Shown piece after piece: positions 1 to 11,579 of a DNA stretch of 64,000 bases. Position numbers and translations under genes: made by a program. Source of the stretch: Madurella fahalii (taxonomy: Eukaryota > Ascomycota > Sordariomycetes > Sordariales); contig CM056879.1 of assembly GCA_029876055.1 (NCBI GenBank), forward strand, positions 1,488,001 to 1,552,000. The letters run 5' to 3'. A model generated the notes under the pieces. That model made no database searches. It saw nothing but the letters and a program-made list of their open reading frames with translations, and was not told the origin of the DNA. How positions within the stretch are numbered: the first letter of the stretch is position 1; every line of letters begins with the position of its first letter.

Positions 1-758
1 AGAAGCCTGAATTTACAACTAACCTAAGCTAGTTCGGGCGCAGCAACAACGACGGTGCCCGATCCTTACGAGCGGCCTACTCCATAGCCTGTGGCACAGC
101 GTACCATTCTCGATCTAACCAAGCGGCCAACAGCCTTAATTGGCTCGTGGCCGCGATCAGCGGTTGGAGGTAGATCTGAAACAAGGTTGCGGTCCCGGCC
201 TCGCGTGTTACTACCTACCTTACTCAAGATCTCCTGGCACTCGCAGTCACGGATGCACCACCTAGCCAAGGTAAGGTAAAGTAGTCAGATTAACCTGCGT
301 CACGCCAATCATCCCACAAAGCCATCGAAACGAGATGTTGAAAAGTCGCAGAATATTACAACAGTAGAACGAAGAAGAAATCCGTTGAAGAGCGTCTAGA
401 GGTTCTTCATCTCTCAGGTACTAACGACTCCCGAGTCCAGTTTCCCGGTTCGCGACCACCCTACTGTATGATGCATACGTAGTTTCTCCAGCGTTTGATG
501 ATGGAGGATTGGAATTTTGAGACTGCCATGAGAAAAGAATTTGATCCCCTTCTGAGCCGAGTTCTAGCACTATGAAACCGAACTCCTCACACGCCACAAA
601 CGCCCCAATAAACATGCCTGACCAACACAGAAGAGCATAATTAACACCATGAACCCGAACCTGCCGCCAAAACACCATGACCTATTCCCACCCCTCCCAG
701 CCAGACTCCAACCAGACTCCAACCAACCCTCGTTACCACCACACCTTGCTTAACCCCC
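1..758. other. Stretch without a recognised gene
   Basis: Only short overlapping frames on both strands are present (for example 85 codons on the minus strand at 421-678). None shows a family motif or compositional bias that I can support as coding. The right end is a pyrimidine-rich tract of the kind often found downstream of fungal genes; here it lies just 3' of the minus-strand gene that ends at 759. Confidence 0.5.
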
Positions 759-1526
759 TTAAAGCGCGGTGAACTTAATCATCTTCTCCTCGATCTGCAG
801 CTGGACATGCCTCGGCAGGCTCGACAGCGGCGTCCAGTTCGGGACGTAATGCGGGCCGCGGTTCATGTAGACGCGCGCGCGGTCGATGTTGCGCGACGCG
901 TTGGGCGGGTAGTACGGGGTCCGGCGCGCGTGGCGCACCACGTACGGCTGGTGCCTCTCCGCGCCGGCGCCGGCGCTGCCGCTAGTGCTACCGCCCGCGA
1001 CCCCGACCCCGGCCATGTCCACGTCGACGTCGTCGGCCAGCGTCGTCGACGACAGGCCCGACGACGAAGAGCAGGAGCTGGTGCTCCGCGACCGGGCGCG
1101 CATCGGCAGGCGGCTCGCGTGCGACCGTTGCGACGGGGTCGGCCAGCGCGGGGCGCTCAACGAAGGAGGGCTGGCGCTGGGGCTGCTGGTGGTGCTTGTG
1201 CTGCTGATGCTGTTGCGGCGGGAGAGGGAGACGAGCTCCGGGCTAGTGGCGGGGCTCGGGAAGCTGTTGAGCGAGGAGAAGCTCAGGCTACTGTAGGTTG
1301 GCTGTTGCGGAGTGCTCGGCGGGGATGGCAAGTCGAAGTAATCGAGCAGGGACCCGCCGTCCGAGGGGAGCAGGGTGAGGGAGCTGGAGATTTGCGAGGC
1401 GGTTTCTTTGGGGTTGCTGGTGGGTACTCCCACGGTGTGGTGGATAATGTCCTCCATCATGCCATCGTCTTTGGAGAGAGAGCTGAGGCTCTCAGTGGCG
1501 TATTGTCGGCTCGTGAAGGAGGGCAT
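759..1526 (-). CDS. Ser-rich protein with a basic, conserved-looking C-terminus
   Basis: Single-exon frame of 255 codons starting with ATG. The first 150 residues are low-complexity and rich in Ser, Pro and Thr, which suggests an intrinsically disordered region. The last 65 residues have a different character: an Arg/Tyr/Pro-rich stretch (RRTPYYPPNASRNIDRARVY) followed by a short amphipathic segment ending in EEKMIKFTAL. A disordered tail joined to a compact, non-repetitive C-terminus is typical of a real fungal regulatory or adaptor protein, but I do not recognise the family. No signal peptide or membrane segment is visible. The overlapping plus-strand frames are Arg/Ala-rich mirror translations of the GC-rich sequence and are not credible genes. 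Function is unknown. Confidence 0.65.
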   Translation of the reverse strand: MPSFTSRQYATESLSSLSKDDGMMEDIIHHTVGVPTSNPKETASQISSSLTLLPSDGGSLLDYFDLPSPPSTPQQPTYSSLSFSSLNSFPSPATSPELVSLSRRNSISSTSTTSSPSASPPSLSAPRWPTPSQRSHASRLPMRARSRSTSSCSSSSGLSSTTLADDVDVDMAGVGVAGGSTSGSAGAGAERHQPYVVRHARRTPYYPPNASRNIDRARVYMNRGPHYVPNWTPLSSLPRHVQLQIEEKMIKFTAL

Positions 1527-4500
1527 TTTGGCTGGTTGCTGAGAGAGCTTCCAGAGTCGACTCGCTCGAGATGTTTGATCCGAGGTACGGAGCGATTCCA
1601 GCGCTTGGAGGAAATCGTTTTTGCCGTGTTCAAAGGCGCGACTGCGGGCTCAGCAACAGACAAACCATGTTGACAGACCTCAAGGTCATCTTGCACGGCG
1701 ACCTGACTGGTGTCGTGGTGTTTTAATGGACCTGATGCCACCCCCCAGTCACGGGCCCCGGTCCCGGCCGGCATTCATTGGCCGGCAACTGCCCACGGCC
1801 AAAACGTGTTTCGGGCGCTAAATTTAGGGGTCACCCGCCAGTTTGGGTCAGCATTCAAAGGGCCATGTGGCGCTGGGGCGTCTCGTCGAATCAGCTGGTG
1901 CTAAAGTCACCAACAGCTGTTCCTCCGACGTTTCAATCGGGGATTGTCATTTTGGGCATGTGGCATAATTAGCCAGCGGCATTACCCCAAAGCTTGCCAG
2001 ATTGGGCTGCCGCAAGAGGAAGCGCTGTTGGCCAGGTTCCCGGGACCATAACGTAATACATGAGTACTACTTCACCTCAATTACTGCCACTGTCTGTTTC
2101 CATGTTTCGCCTTATAAACATACTAGTCCGAGTGTTACTGTCCCCAGACGTGCCGCCGGCAACATCAGGCACTGTACATACCTCGGCAGTGCATGAGGGA
2201 TACTGCGCGATTGCGCTCAGATGCTGAGCTGGAGGACTAAACTCTCCGCTAACGTACTGTGAGTATCGGTAAGACGTCCAGCGCACTGTTCTGCTTGCAA
2301 TACTCGGGTTGGTATTCTCATCGTCGGTGTTATATGTGCCTGGCCGATGTCTTGGCGTATAATATTAGCTCCGCTCACTATGGTCGCCCGGTGCAGGTAT
2401 TGTGGCAGTTATTCACACTTGGTAATTGGGCGTGTGGTATTGACCCTCTTCGCTTCCCTAGAGGGGTTTATAGTTCGCCAACATGAGATCATTCTTCATA
2501 ATTAGTGGATGCCTGAGCTACTTGAGCACATCCACTCGATCGATCGTACATCGGTTAACAACCGCCACGCCCGTCAATACAATGGATATCCCACACTACG
2601 TCGATCCGGCTTGAGAATGTCCTGTCTGTGATTGTTGGGTAAGTGGCTTCAAGGCTGTCCTAGAATTGAGAAATACAAATTGTACGCAGGGTTCTTGGGG
2701 TGGCACATAATTCCAAGCGAGCGCTTGGCTGTCATGTCGGAATCGTATTTTCAATGCATTTGCGCCACATACGACTGTCTCTTCTTAGTTTCCACATCTG
2801 GTTTATTCGCCCAATGATATCGAAAATGCAGAAGAAAAAGTTCTTCCCCAGCATTATACCCAGCGTTGGGCCTACCACCCCCTTCATATATGGTTAAGTT
2901 AACCGTGCCTGCTTACCGAACCCGCTAGGAATCATCCACTAGCCGTCTCAGCTTATATCTCACCATACCTTTACAGAGAGCCGTAATCTTTAATTATTCT
3001 GTGCTCATCGCTTGTCATGCGCTGCGGTGTTGTCAGTCAGCGTGGGTGGCCTCCACTCTAACCGTAGGGTTACACTCACAGCCCCCCTTCGCTTAGACTG
3101 CTTGGTAGCCCCTCCTAGGCGATCTGAATTCTAATCAACTTGCTGAAGCTGCCTCAGGAAGCTAAAGTTCCCAATGTGCACCCACACTCTGGTCTCTGGT
3201 TTGTACTATGCCCCCTCGATAAATGTTCTAGCCTATTAATTATAACTAACTAATCAACTCTTGAGTCTGGAAGCCCCTCGGCCTTGCACTCTTCCTTTCC
3301 GCCTTGACTTCCGTGTTCTTGTCAATTTTGGCATTCTTGCGGGTTAGTTGTAACAGGGAAATATAAAGAGTATCGGTCCTAGTTACTACGGCAAACGACT
3401 GTGGTACCTGTAAATGGGGCATGTAGCGGGCCGCCTTAGGTCAACAACGTATGCCGCCTGCCAAAGCGGTGTATCTTAGTCAGGGACGACTGGTCCAGGT
3501 TGTACCAGAGCGCTCCGCCATGTACCGAAAAAGTTACGCCCGTGATGCGTGAAGCTATGCGGGGTACCCACAAGCTAGAACGATGAATATAGCGACGAAG
3601 CCCTTTGGCCGTTAAGCGCCGTTCTGCCTTACTACCGCCATCACGACCTTACAACGTCACTATTACATAGCTAAATAACCCGGAGAAGGTATAATTGTTG
3701 AGGAAGGCAAAGTTGAAAGTTGCGGGGTAGCTAAGTGTATGTCGGCTTGCAGGGGGAATCGCGGGCTGGACTGAACTGGAGGGGTGCTCTTCCGGCGGGT
3801 CCCTTGTCCAAGGGGGCGATTCCTCTTTCCCTTTGCGATGCTTCCGCTCTGCGTTTCGTGGATGGAGGGGCGGCGTATTTCAATCCGACGCGCTGCAATT
3901 GCGAATCCAGTAGCCCAACCCCAGACCTCATTACCATCGCTGTTACCACAAGCATTGTCGTCATGCGTCACCACTATAATCGGGAACCGTTTGTCCCAGC
4001 CGATGATGTACCATCCGCATCGTGCAGCAGAGCGCCTATGGCGACGTAGAGGATCTTAAGGAACGGCCCTCCTAATCGGCACGTATTTCCAACCCCCGCA
4101 ACCCGTCCCCGTGATTGCCATCCGCGCCAGGTCTGAGGTACAGATGATGTTTTACTTCTGATTTCGTCCTTTAAATCGGAGGAGCACAGAATTAACACAA
4201 GTGATGTAGTTAACCACACGCTTGCAGCTCCTACCTTGCCGCTCCTACCTTGCCCGACAACTCTCGAGGGGTGATGGGTGCGCCCGCCTCGGCGCAACTC
4301 ATCTAGGTGGCGCTTCGCCTGGGATGCCTGACTGATAAATTCTACTTTTGTCCTCCTCTGCAAAAGAAGCTTGGCGCTCATTCGAAAAGTAGAGTGAGGG
4401 GCTAAGAATAATGTTGAATCGTAGGTAAGTAGATTACAAGTTGGTACAGTGTCGAAAAGGTAAGGGCTCCCATCTGTACATAGTCCCAATATCATCGAAT

Positions 4501-4689
4501 GAAGCTTAGAGACTATTCGTACTCGCTCTTGAGTCCCAGTGTGTTTAGCGCGGGGAGGGTTGAAATCATTGATGCCTGGCCCTTAGATTCCAGAACCCCT
4601 CCTCGAAAATGCTTCCTCGCCCCAATATTCAGGCTCAACCCCGCATGGCTCTTTAAACTCTCTTTGACACTACCTTGTCTCGCCTTATC
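1527..4689. other. Long stretch without a recognised gene
   Basis: About 3.2 kb carrying only short frames (the longest near 4000-4500) with no domain signal. The part from about 2000 to 3700 looks visibly A+T-richer than the neighbouring genes and has frequent stops in all frames, as seen in decayed or RIP-affected intergenic DNA. No intact transposase, reverse transcriptase or terminal repeat was recognised. Confidence 0.5.
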
Positions 4690-7538
4690 ATGGAACCATT
4701 CAGCATTGCGGCTGGGGTCCTCGGACTTCTCGGAACAGCCGCGACGATTATCAGGTTCCTCGACGCTGTCAACTCCACCATCCAAGATGCCCCCAGAACG
4801 GTCGCTTGGGCCCTGGCTGAAGTCACCGATGTCCATTCGGCCATTGCAAGGTTGCATGGCTTGTTTGAACATGTAGATTCGATTCCCCAAGAAGCGCGGG
4901 CTATGGTGACGGGTTCGGGAAGCAGCTGTTACCGTGTCCAAGCTGGTCACGTCATTCGACGATCTCGTCGATGTTCTCAAGCCGTTTGGTTTGTCGGACC
5001 CGGCATTGATGATGACATGGGATAGAACGAAGTGGGCTCGGAGGCAAGATGATGTAGCGAGGGTCATTATGGGGATTCAGACTCGTAAGACTTCTCTTCC
5101 TCTAATGCTGAACATCTTTCAGCGGTGCGTCCCTATTATTCGCTTTATAATTAGTAGGTAAAATGAATGCTTTCTAATTGTCCCTGCAGCGAGTCTGATA
5201 TCGTGGCCGTGGAATCCCGCTTGGCTCTCGAAAACGGAATCAATACGGTCATTAAAGGTAACATTAAAATCCAGTAGCGGCTGGAGCGAATGAAGCGTCT
5301 CTTCGAGGCCTCCGTCCACAATGAACCTTCCAGGAATATGCTCGAGTTTGCCGGTACAAAGTCAGATGCAATCTCTATTCGATCAATCAGTGTGACGTTG
5401 CCGGCGAGACACGCTCTAGCATCCCCCGAAGCTCAAAGACCCTCAGCCGTTGCGGAGTCCACTGCGATCGAGGCGTTGGGATCAACACAAGACTCCGGCC
5501 GCATACCTATGATCAAGCTCAAGTTTGAAGAGACGTTGGCCGAAACCGGTGTTTATCGACGTGCCCAGCGCCCATTTGAGGCCCTTTCGATTCATTCCAG
5601 CGATGATCGTTCCGTCACTCAGACCATCATGACGACCTATAGTCTGGCCGATAACGCGTCTGTTATTTCTTTTTACCCTATCATTGATCGGATCAACCTC
5701 CGCCACCCAGAGTTCTATACGGCCGTCGAGAACGAACAGACCCGACAGAGTCGTTTTCTCAGCGTATTAGTTCCTCGCAGGCGAAAATCATCGGATACAC
5801 GCGGCTCTTCCCAAATGTTTGTTTCCCAACAAAAAGTCCAGATGGTTCCAAACTGCGGAACAGATGCCATGGGGCCTTGGTCCGTTTGGACAAAGCGGGT
5901 CTGGCGACCGATTGAGTTTCGCTTCGAAACGCTGTTCGAGGTTCCCTACATTTTCGTCTGCCCTCGGAGCAACGCACGAGGCCCACTTCAAGGCGCGAGT
6001 ATCACGTTTCTGGATGATACGCGTGAGAGCTTTGTCAAATCAGTGGTTTCTGAGGGCCTACAAGGGATCTACGGAGATGTCCGAGTGGAGGATCGTCAAC
6101 GCGCAACATGGGTCTTGCTTTTGGCAGAGATCCAGCGAAGGAATGGTGAAGCAGAAGAAATGCGGCCGGTTGGGCTTTCCGAGTCGCCACTTCTATCATC
6201 CAACACTCTCGCAATCGCCATACAGAAAGTGAAAAGCTGGGATTCCATCCCCTTGGTATTTCGAAGCCGTTTGCTTACACTGTATAAACCCACGTCGTCG
6301 AGATACTGGGCTTGCTGCAAGTGTATTGGATTGAGCTTGATCGTGTTGAGGATCGTTACCTTACCCGAGGCGGAGGCATGATGGTTAAAGGCCGACGATT
6401 TCCAAGTTTAGGAGTTGCTTTCGAGTTCAGCATCGTCGGGCCCGTCCAAGGACCCCACAACATGATAATTCCCGCCGAGCATGTGAAGCGCCTGTTCTTC
6501 GGTTCAATCCCGACTATTCGTCGCCTCCACGGTACGCCATCACACTTGCATCGGCTGCTGGTCGACGGTAGAGGGGTGGAGTACATGCACCCGTCCAGTC
6601 GAAGGGAGTTGGCAGATACTTTACCGAAGTTCGGTTGCAAACTCTCTACGGTGAAATCTATACTCTGCGAGGTTCGCAGGGACAAGCATATTTTCGCAGG
6701 TGAGTAATATCCGGAAAGATTGATCACATATCATGTGATTATCTCTGACCGGACTCATGTCCAGTGGCGTTTGAAATCATCGGGATGTTCTGCCCGACGT
6801 TCTATATAATGGATTTACCGCTCCGTCGTCTCCCAAACCCAACGTTCTATGTCTGGGATAGTGGATCCTCTTCCCTCTGGCCCCTTTTAGCGCCCTACCG
6901 ACAGTTGTTGGTAAAGAGAATTGCCACCCAGGGTAAAACCGGTGCATCTGCTCTGAATAATGCAATCATACGACGCGTAGTGGAACTAGAGTCGAAGAAA
7001 CTTTCATTATCCGCCCATACGGACCCCTACGCGACAGCCGACCTACCAGGTCCGAACAAGGTTGGCCTTCTCAACCTCCTTCACACAATCATAACGGAAC
7101 TCGATCAAGTTTTGTTTCATGGTCCGAACGCCTCATCCGGGGATAATCCAGGAGTATCCGAATACAGCACGCAGGACATCATCCACATTCACCTCGAGGA
7201 AGTAATCGCAGCCATGAACGAGGAATATAATGACGAAATGTATCACCTGAGGTATCAGGAGCTATCCTTCAACTGTGTGTACAATGCCTCCCACGATGAG
7301 AAGCAATCCAGTGTGATGCAAGTCTACTTTAACAGTGTTTGCCCGAGGGTGGTGGCTGAGGCACAGAGGACCAGCGGTTGGAATAGGATTGAAGGATGCG
7401 GCACTTACGAGGAAATCTGGCATGCACCCGTATTCCGCATGATATGCTGGCTTCTGTTGCATGACTGATGAAAAGGATTTCCAGCGAGCACGGACAAGCG
7501 AGTTGTGGGGACATTGGATGCCTGTCTATATCTTGTAG
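4690..7538 (+). pseudogene. Decayed gene with a fungal STAND-type N-terminal domain
   Basis: The frame opens with MEPFSIAAGVLGLLGTAATI, the hydrophobic start typical of the fungal N-terminal domain found on STAND/NLR and related proteins. It continues through a helical region and a Ser-rich linker to a C-terminal part with blocks such as VYWIELDRVEDRYLTRGGG. Two introns fit well: 5125-5189 and 6700-6764 (GTGAGT donor). The reading frame is broken at least five times. There is a one-base shift near 4912, an in-frame TAG at 5275-5277 between NIKIQ and RLERM, a shift near 6253, an in-frame TAA at 6285-6287, and a shift near 7464 that moves the likely C-terminus (ELWGHWMPVYIL) into another frame. 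Both stops fit CAG/CAA to TAG/TAA, the C-to-T change in CpA context that RIP produces. I call it a pseudogene; I cannot assign the C-terminal domain. Confidence 0.7.
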
Positions 7539-9075
7539 GTTTAGACCAGAGGTCAGGGCGCTGATCCGAAGTATGCGGAAACTTGGTGCACTCTTGTACA
7601 TATGGTTGTTAAGAGGAATGTACGGATTCTAGAGAGTAAGCTGCTTGGCAACAGTTGGAGATTTGCATGATGCATATAGCTTGGGCTCGTTATATCTGGA
7701 ACCTAGGTCCGAATCCAGAGTGTGTACCTGAGGTGAGCAATAGGGTTTGATAGGTACCCGTCGGACCACAATAACTCCGGATAACCTACTGAACTACACT
7801 AGTATGCTCGCTAGGCGGTACCATATTGCAATCCTCAGGAGACAGGCTATAGATCTGACGAACTCCGAGCTCTAAGGTTCAGGTTCGCCAAAGATATCGG
7901 TAATGATAGATAGGGACGGAGTTATCAAGGGGGAGTAACGGTCCCCGGCATTAAGATACATAATAGGCGCTATAGCATCCGACTAGACACCTAAGGAGTT
8001 ATCTTGCTAATCCTAGAACTGTTTTCTTTACTACGTTTAGGTAACATCGACCTGCTAAATGGCAACGGGGTCCTAGCAAGGTTCATCGGGCTTGGCTCGA
8101 GATCCGGCATTACGAGGTCAATTAGATTGGCATTATCTAAATCTGTAGAATCGTAGACGGGGCACGATATATTGCCTACTAGAAGCATGGTTGCCGCCCG
8201 GTTAAGGGGCGATATAACCTCAATTTTCTACCGTACCTCTGTCTCTGGCTTGATTTGCGTTCCGCCCCTATATATCCTTGAATGCTGTGGATATCCCTAA
8301 GGTGTTGTTGCAAGTCATCGCCCAATCCACATAAGCAAGGGCATTCCGGATGAGGATATAAAACGCTGGTCAACCCAGCACTAGTCTGGATGTAGGCTAA
8401 TATGCGTTCGTGAATATGCGTTCGTAGATATGCTATTGCCAGGTATAAGTGTCAAGGTACTGCTGCATTCGGATTTGTTCGGAAAGTATGTCCGCCCGAG
8501 GCAAACTAGGTAGACAATATCCTGCTCAGTCGGTGGCGCGACGAAAGGCAGCTGAGTTGCAGTGGAATGGAACCCAACGCTTCTCGATATAGTCCCAGCA
8601 GTGACTTAATTACGCATTTTCGCTTGTTATCCAGCACCTACATGAACAGTAGAGTGAGCAACGTTTCCATTTATCCACTCATCAAGGCTCTGGGGATTTA
8701 ATTTAAGATCTAGCGGGGCCTGCGATGCCCGGCGCGCGGGCACGCGGGAGACGAAGAAAGGAGGGCTAACCGCCACCAGAGAACATGGGATACATGGGAT
8801 ACAAAATTCATTTTGCAACAGCGAAGAATATGCGAGCGCTGACCAGCGACCTTCTCGTCCCTAACCGTCTCAACCCACACGGGGGAAAGACAACACCGTT
8901 CGCGGGTCCGCACCACCATAGGTACATCCTACGACGCGACACGGCCGAGTCTTAATTAGCATTCAGGAGCTGATCCAAGGCTAGAATTCCACACTGAGCA
9001 AAGAACACCCCCTTCCTGGTATCCGAAACACCGATATAGAAACCAACCATTCCCATCCCAATTCCGCCAACCTCT
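7539..9075. other. Stretch without a recognised gene
   Basis: About 1.5 kb, A+T-rich between 7600 and 8600, with short frames only. A near-duplicate run occurs at about 8400-8440 (two copies of the phrase atatgcgttcgt within 20 bases). No coding signal is supported. Confidence 0.5.
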
Positions 9076-9528
9076 TCAGGCTCTAGCCCCGGTAACCGGG
9101 CAAACCGCCCCCTCCTCGGCCTCGCTCACAGGTGGATGCTCCACCAACTTTCTCTTGTGGTGGCCCACCCGTGCCTTGGTCACCGGGCAGACAGCGTCGT
9201 CGGCCTTGTCCTCGGTGCTGGGATGGTCAGGCGGGAGGACCGTCGTGGCGGTCCCGACGACGGGGCACACATCGTCGTCCATCTCCCTGCTCTTGGGCTC
9301 GTTGACCACCGTGTTCGTCAGCACAGGACACATTGAGGCGTCGATGCCAGAGCGGTCGGGCGGGGGCGGCATCTTGGGGTGCTTGTGCAGGTTGTGGTGG
9401 TGGTCCGTGGTCGCACCGACGACGGGGCAGGTTTGCCCCGGCTTTGAGAGGTCGATGTCCGGGTGGAAGGGGGGAAGGGTCGAGTTGGTGGTGCCGACGA
9501 CAGGGCAGTTCACTTGGGCGGCTGCCAT
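9076..9528 (-). CDS. Protein with six Cys-Pro-Val motifs (heme-regulatory-motif-like)
   Basis: Single exon, 150 residues from the ATG at 9528; the open frame extends further upstream but begins with GTG there, so the internal ATG is chosen. The protein holds six Cys-Pro-Val motifs: NCPVVGTT, TCPVVGAT, MCPVLTNT, VCPVVGTA, VCPVTKAR and VCPVTGAR, spaced roughly 20-35 residues apart. The intervening segments repeat LPPxHP and His-rich stretches (HHHNLHKHP). There are no other Cys residues in the frame, no signal peptide and no membrane segment. Established knowledge: Cys-Pro dipeptides act as heme-regulatory motifs in unrelated proteins such as yeast Hap1, with Cys as axial ligand and nearby His often contributing. 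Inference: this may be a soluble heme-binding or heme-sensing protein. I know of no assigned function for this architecture. Confidence 0.75.
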   Translation of the reverse strand: MAAAQVNCPVVGTTNSTLPPFHPDIDLSKPGQTCPVVGATTDHHHNLHKHPKMPPPPDRSGIDASMCPVLTNTVVNEPKSREMDDDVCPVVGTATTVLPPDHPSTEDKADDAVCPVTKARVGHHKRKLVEHPPVSEAEEGAVCPVTGARA

Positions 9529-10545
9529 GTTTGTGTTGTTTTCTTGCTTCGCTTCGTTTTGGGGGTTCTGGTATGGTTTGCTGTCTGCCGCGTGCACGGT
9601 ATGGCTAAGGGAAAAAAAATAACAACAACTGCAATGCGTTTGGTGCGAAACGGTTCTAAGTATTGATGGAGAGCCCTGCAGATGCTTCAGGTTGTCTTTC
9701 TATTAACCCGCTGGCCGATCCTCTTTGTTGGCCCAGACAGAGGCCGCGAAGTGTGTTTGGGCCTTCCCGCAGCAGTTACAAATGGCCGGGCTATGACGTC
9801 ATAGGGAAGACACTGCCAAGAGCAGCCCAAGAGGCCCAATTAGTAGCTGTCTCGTGAGCAGTCAGTGGAGAACAGTGGGGTTCCAAAGGCGTGGTCCAGA
9901 CCAAACGTCAAGAAACCAGCCAATCATGTCCAATTGGTTGGTCAGGCGTTTCTGGCGGCCCGTCCACAACTGCCACTGTGATTGAAGTGAGCGGTGTTGG
10001 GAGTCAAAGCTCCTTCTGGCAGCTTCGCCACGGAAAGTTTCACTTCACAGTTCGAGGATTGCTCTCAATGTGGCTAGCTACCCCGCAGACACCTAACGCA
10101 TGTCTATCCCGGCCGGGGCCTAAACTTGGCTTCGAGTGCAGACGGCAGATTCCGACCTCGACATTTCCGACGCTCCCCCATCATATTGCTGCTACGATTG
10201 GACAGCTCTTCTTAAGATGTCCGGTATTCCCCAAAACGATTGGATCGGACTTCTCCCAATGTCCCTCTGCCATGTTCCCAGTCAGGATCGGTACTTCGCT
10301 TGGAATCGGTACAGTACAGCCAAGCTGGCGCGTCGCAGTAGCACGCCGTCAATGGATGACGTCGCTCTTACACCTCGAGCTTGCGCAACAGCACCATGTG
10401 ACCGATCGAATGAGGCGACTTCCCGCTTCACACTCGCTTTTAGTACAAGAACCATTGCTGCTAAAATTTTGTGCTTTTGCTTTTCTTCCCCGTATGCATC
10501 TTTGATAGGCAATCGAATATCTCGTCCAGTGAAGTGTAGCCCAAG
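9529..10545. other. Divergent intergenic region
   Basis: This region separates the minus-strand Cys-Pro-Val protein from the plus-strand opsin, so it should contain both promoters. The frames inside it (for example 9891-10505 plus and 10282-10737 minus) overlap one another and show no family signal; I regard them as non-coding. Confidence 0.5.
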
Positions 10546-11579
10546 ATGATTCACCCCGATCAAGTCGCCGAGATGCTGTACCCAAAGACCACGTCGGCCT
10601 CCACCGCCTCCCCGGCGCCCATTCCGACGGTCATCCGTACGTTTCTTCCATCCCTCTAATTCCTTGTCTGGACAACCTAATTTAACACGCCAGCAGCAAC
10701 CCCAACGCACTATCAAATAGCCGCCGAAACAGGCCACCGCACTCTATGGGCCGGCTTCGCCATCATGGTCGTCTCGTCGGCCATCTTCGCCCTCCTGTCG
10801 TGGCGCGTGCCCGTGGCGCGTCGCGTCTACCACGTCTCCACTACGCTGATCCCCATTGTCTCGGCTCTCGCTTACTTCGCCATGGCCTCGGGCCAGGCGT
10901 CGGCTTTCAACTGTGAGTCGGTGCGCGACCGCCACGAGCACGTGCCCGACACGTTCCACGACGTCTGCCGCCAGGTGTACTGGGCGCGCTACGTTGACTG
11001 GGCGCTGACCACGCCGCTCCTGCTGCTCAACCTCTGCCTGCTGGCGGGCGTCGACGGGGCGCACACGCTGATGGCGATCGTGGCGGACGTGATCATGGTG
11101 CTGAGCGGGCTGTTTGCGTCCTTCGGGGCCGAGCGGACCGCCCAGAAGTGGGGGTGGTTCGTCATCTCGTGCCTGTCGTACGTGTTTGTCATCTGGCACG
11201 TCGGACTGCACGGCTCGCGGATGGTCAAGGCCAAGGGAAACCGCGCGTCCAAGTTGTTTGCCTCGCTAGCTGGGTCCGCGCTCATTCTGTGGACGATCTA
11301 TCCTATGTGAGTGACGGAGATGGTGCGTCTTCTGCGTGTTGAATTGGTTACTGACGATTGCTGTTCAGTGTCTGGGGCATTGCCACGCTCGCGCGCAGGA
11401 CGACCGTCGACACGGAGATTGTCATCTATACCGTGCTGGATGTACTTGCTAAGCCTATCTTGGGGCTCTGGCTGCTCATCAGCCATCGCTCGATCGCAGA
11501 GACGAACATCGACTTGGCGGGCTACTGGTCGCAGGGCCTGGCTTCCGAGGGCCGGATTCGCATTGGCGACGAGGAATAA
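10546..11579 (+). CDS. Microbial (type I) rhodopsin, fungal opsin
   Basis: Three exons (10546-10636, 10694-11306, 11369-11579) give 304 residues with seven hydrophobic helices. Helix C reads RYVDWALTTPLLLLN, which aligns without gaps to bacteriorhodopsin. Arg129 and Asp132 match R82 and the proton acceptor D85, but Asn143 occupies the position of the proton donor D96. Helix G reads VLDVLAKPILG with Asp259 and the retinal Schiff-base Lys263, so it should bind retinal, unlike the YRO2/HSP30-type opsin-related proteins that lack this lysine. The second intron joins YPI to VWGIATLARR, restoring a family motif and supporting the splice. The acceptor of intron 1 is a tandem cagcag (NAGNAG). Inference: light-driven transport would be slow without a carboxylate donor, so a sensory or slow-cycling role is possible. 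It belongs near the NOP-1/CarO group; I cannot place it more exactly. Confidence 0.93.

Noticed and set aside
807..1673. Plus-strand 288-codon frame opposite the Ser-rich gene
   Set aside because: It is Arg/Ala/Gly-rich throughout with no motif, as expected for the antisense of a GC-rich, Ser-coding gene; the minus-strand frame has a credible ATG and a structured C-terminus.
9155..9622. Plus-strand 155-codon frame opposite the Cys-Pro-Val protein
   Set aside because: It overlaps the minus-strand gene completely; the regular CPV repeats on the minus strand cannot be chance, whereas this frame shows only their antisense.
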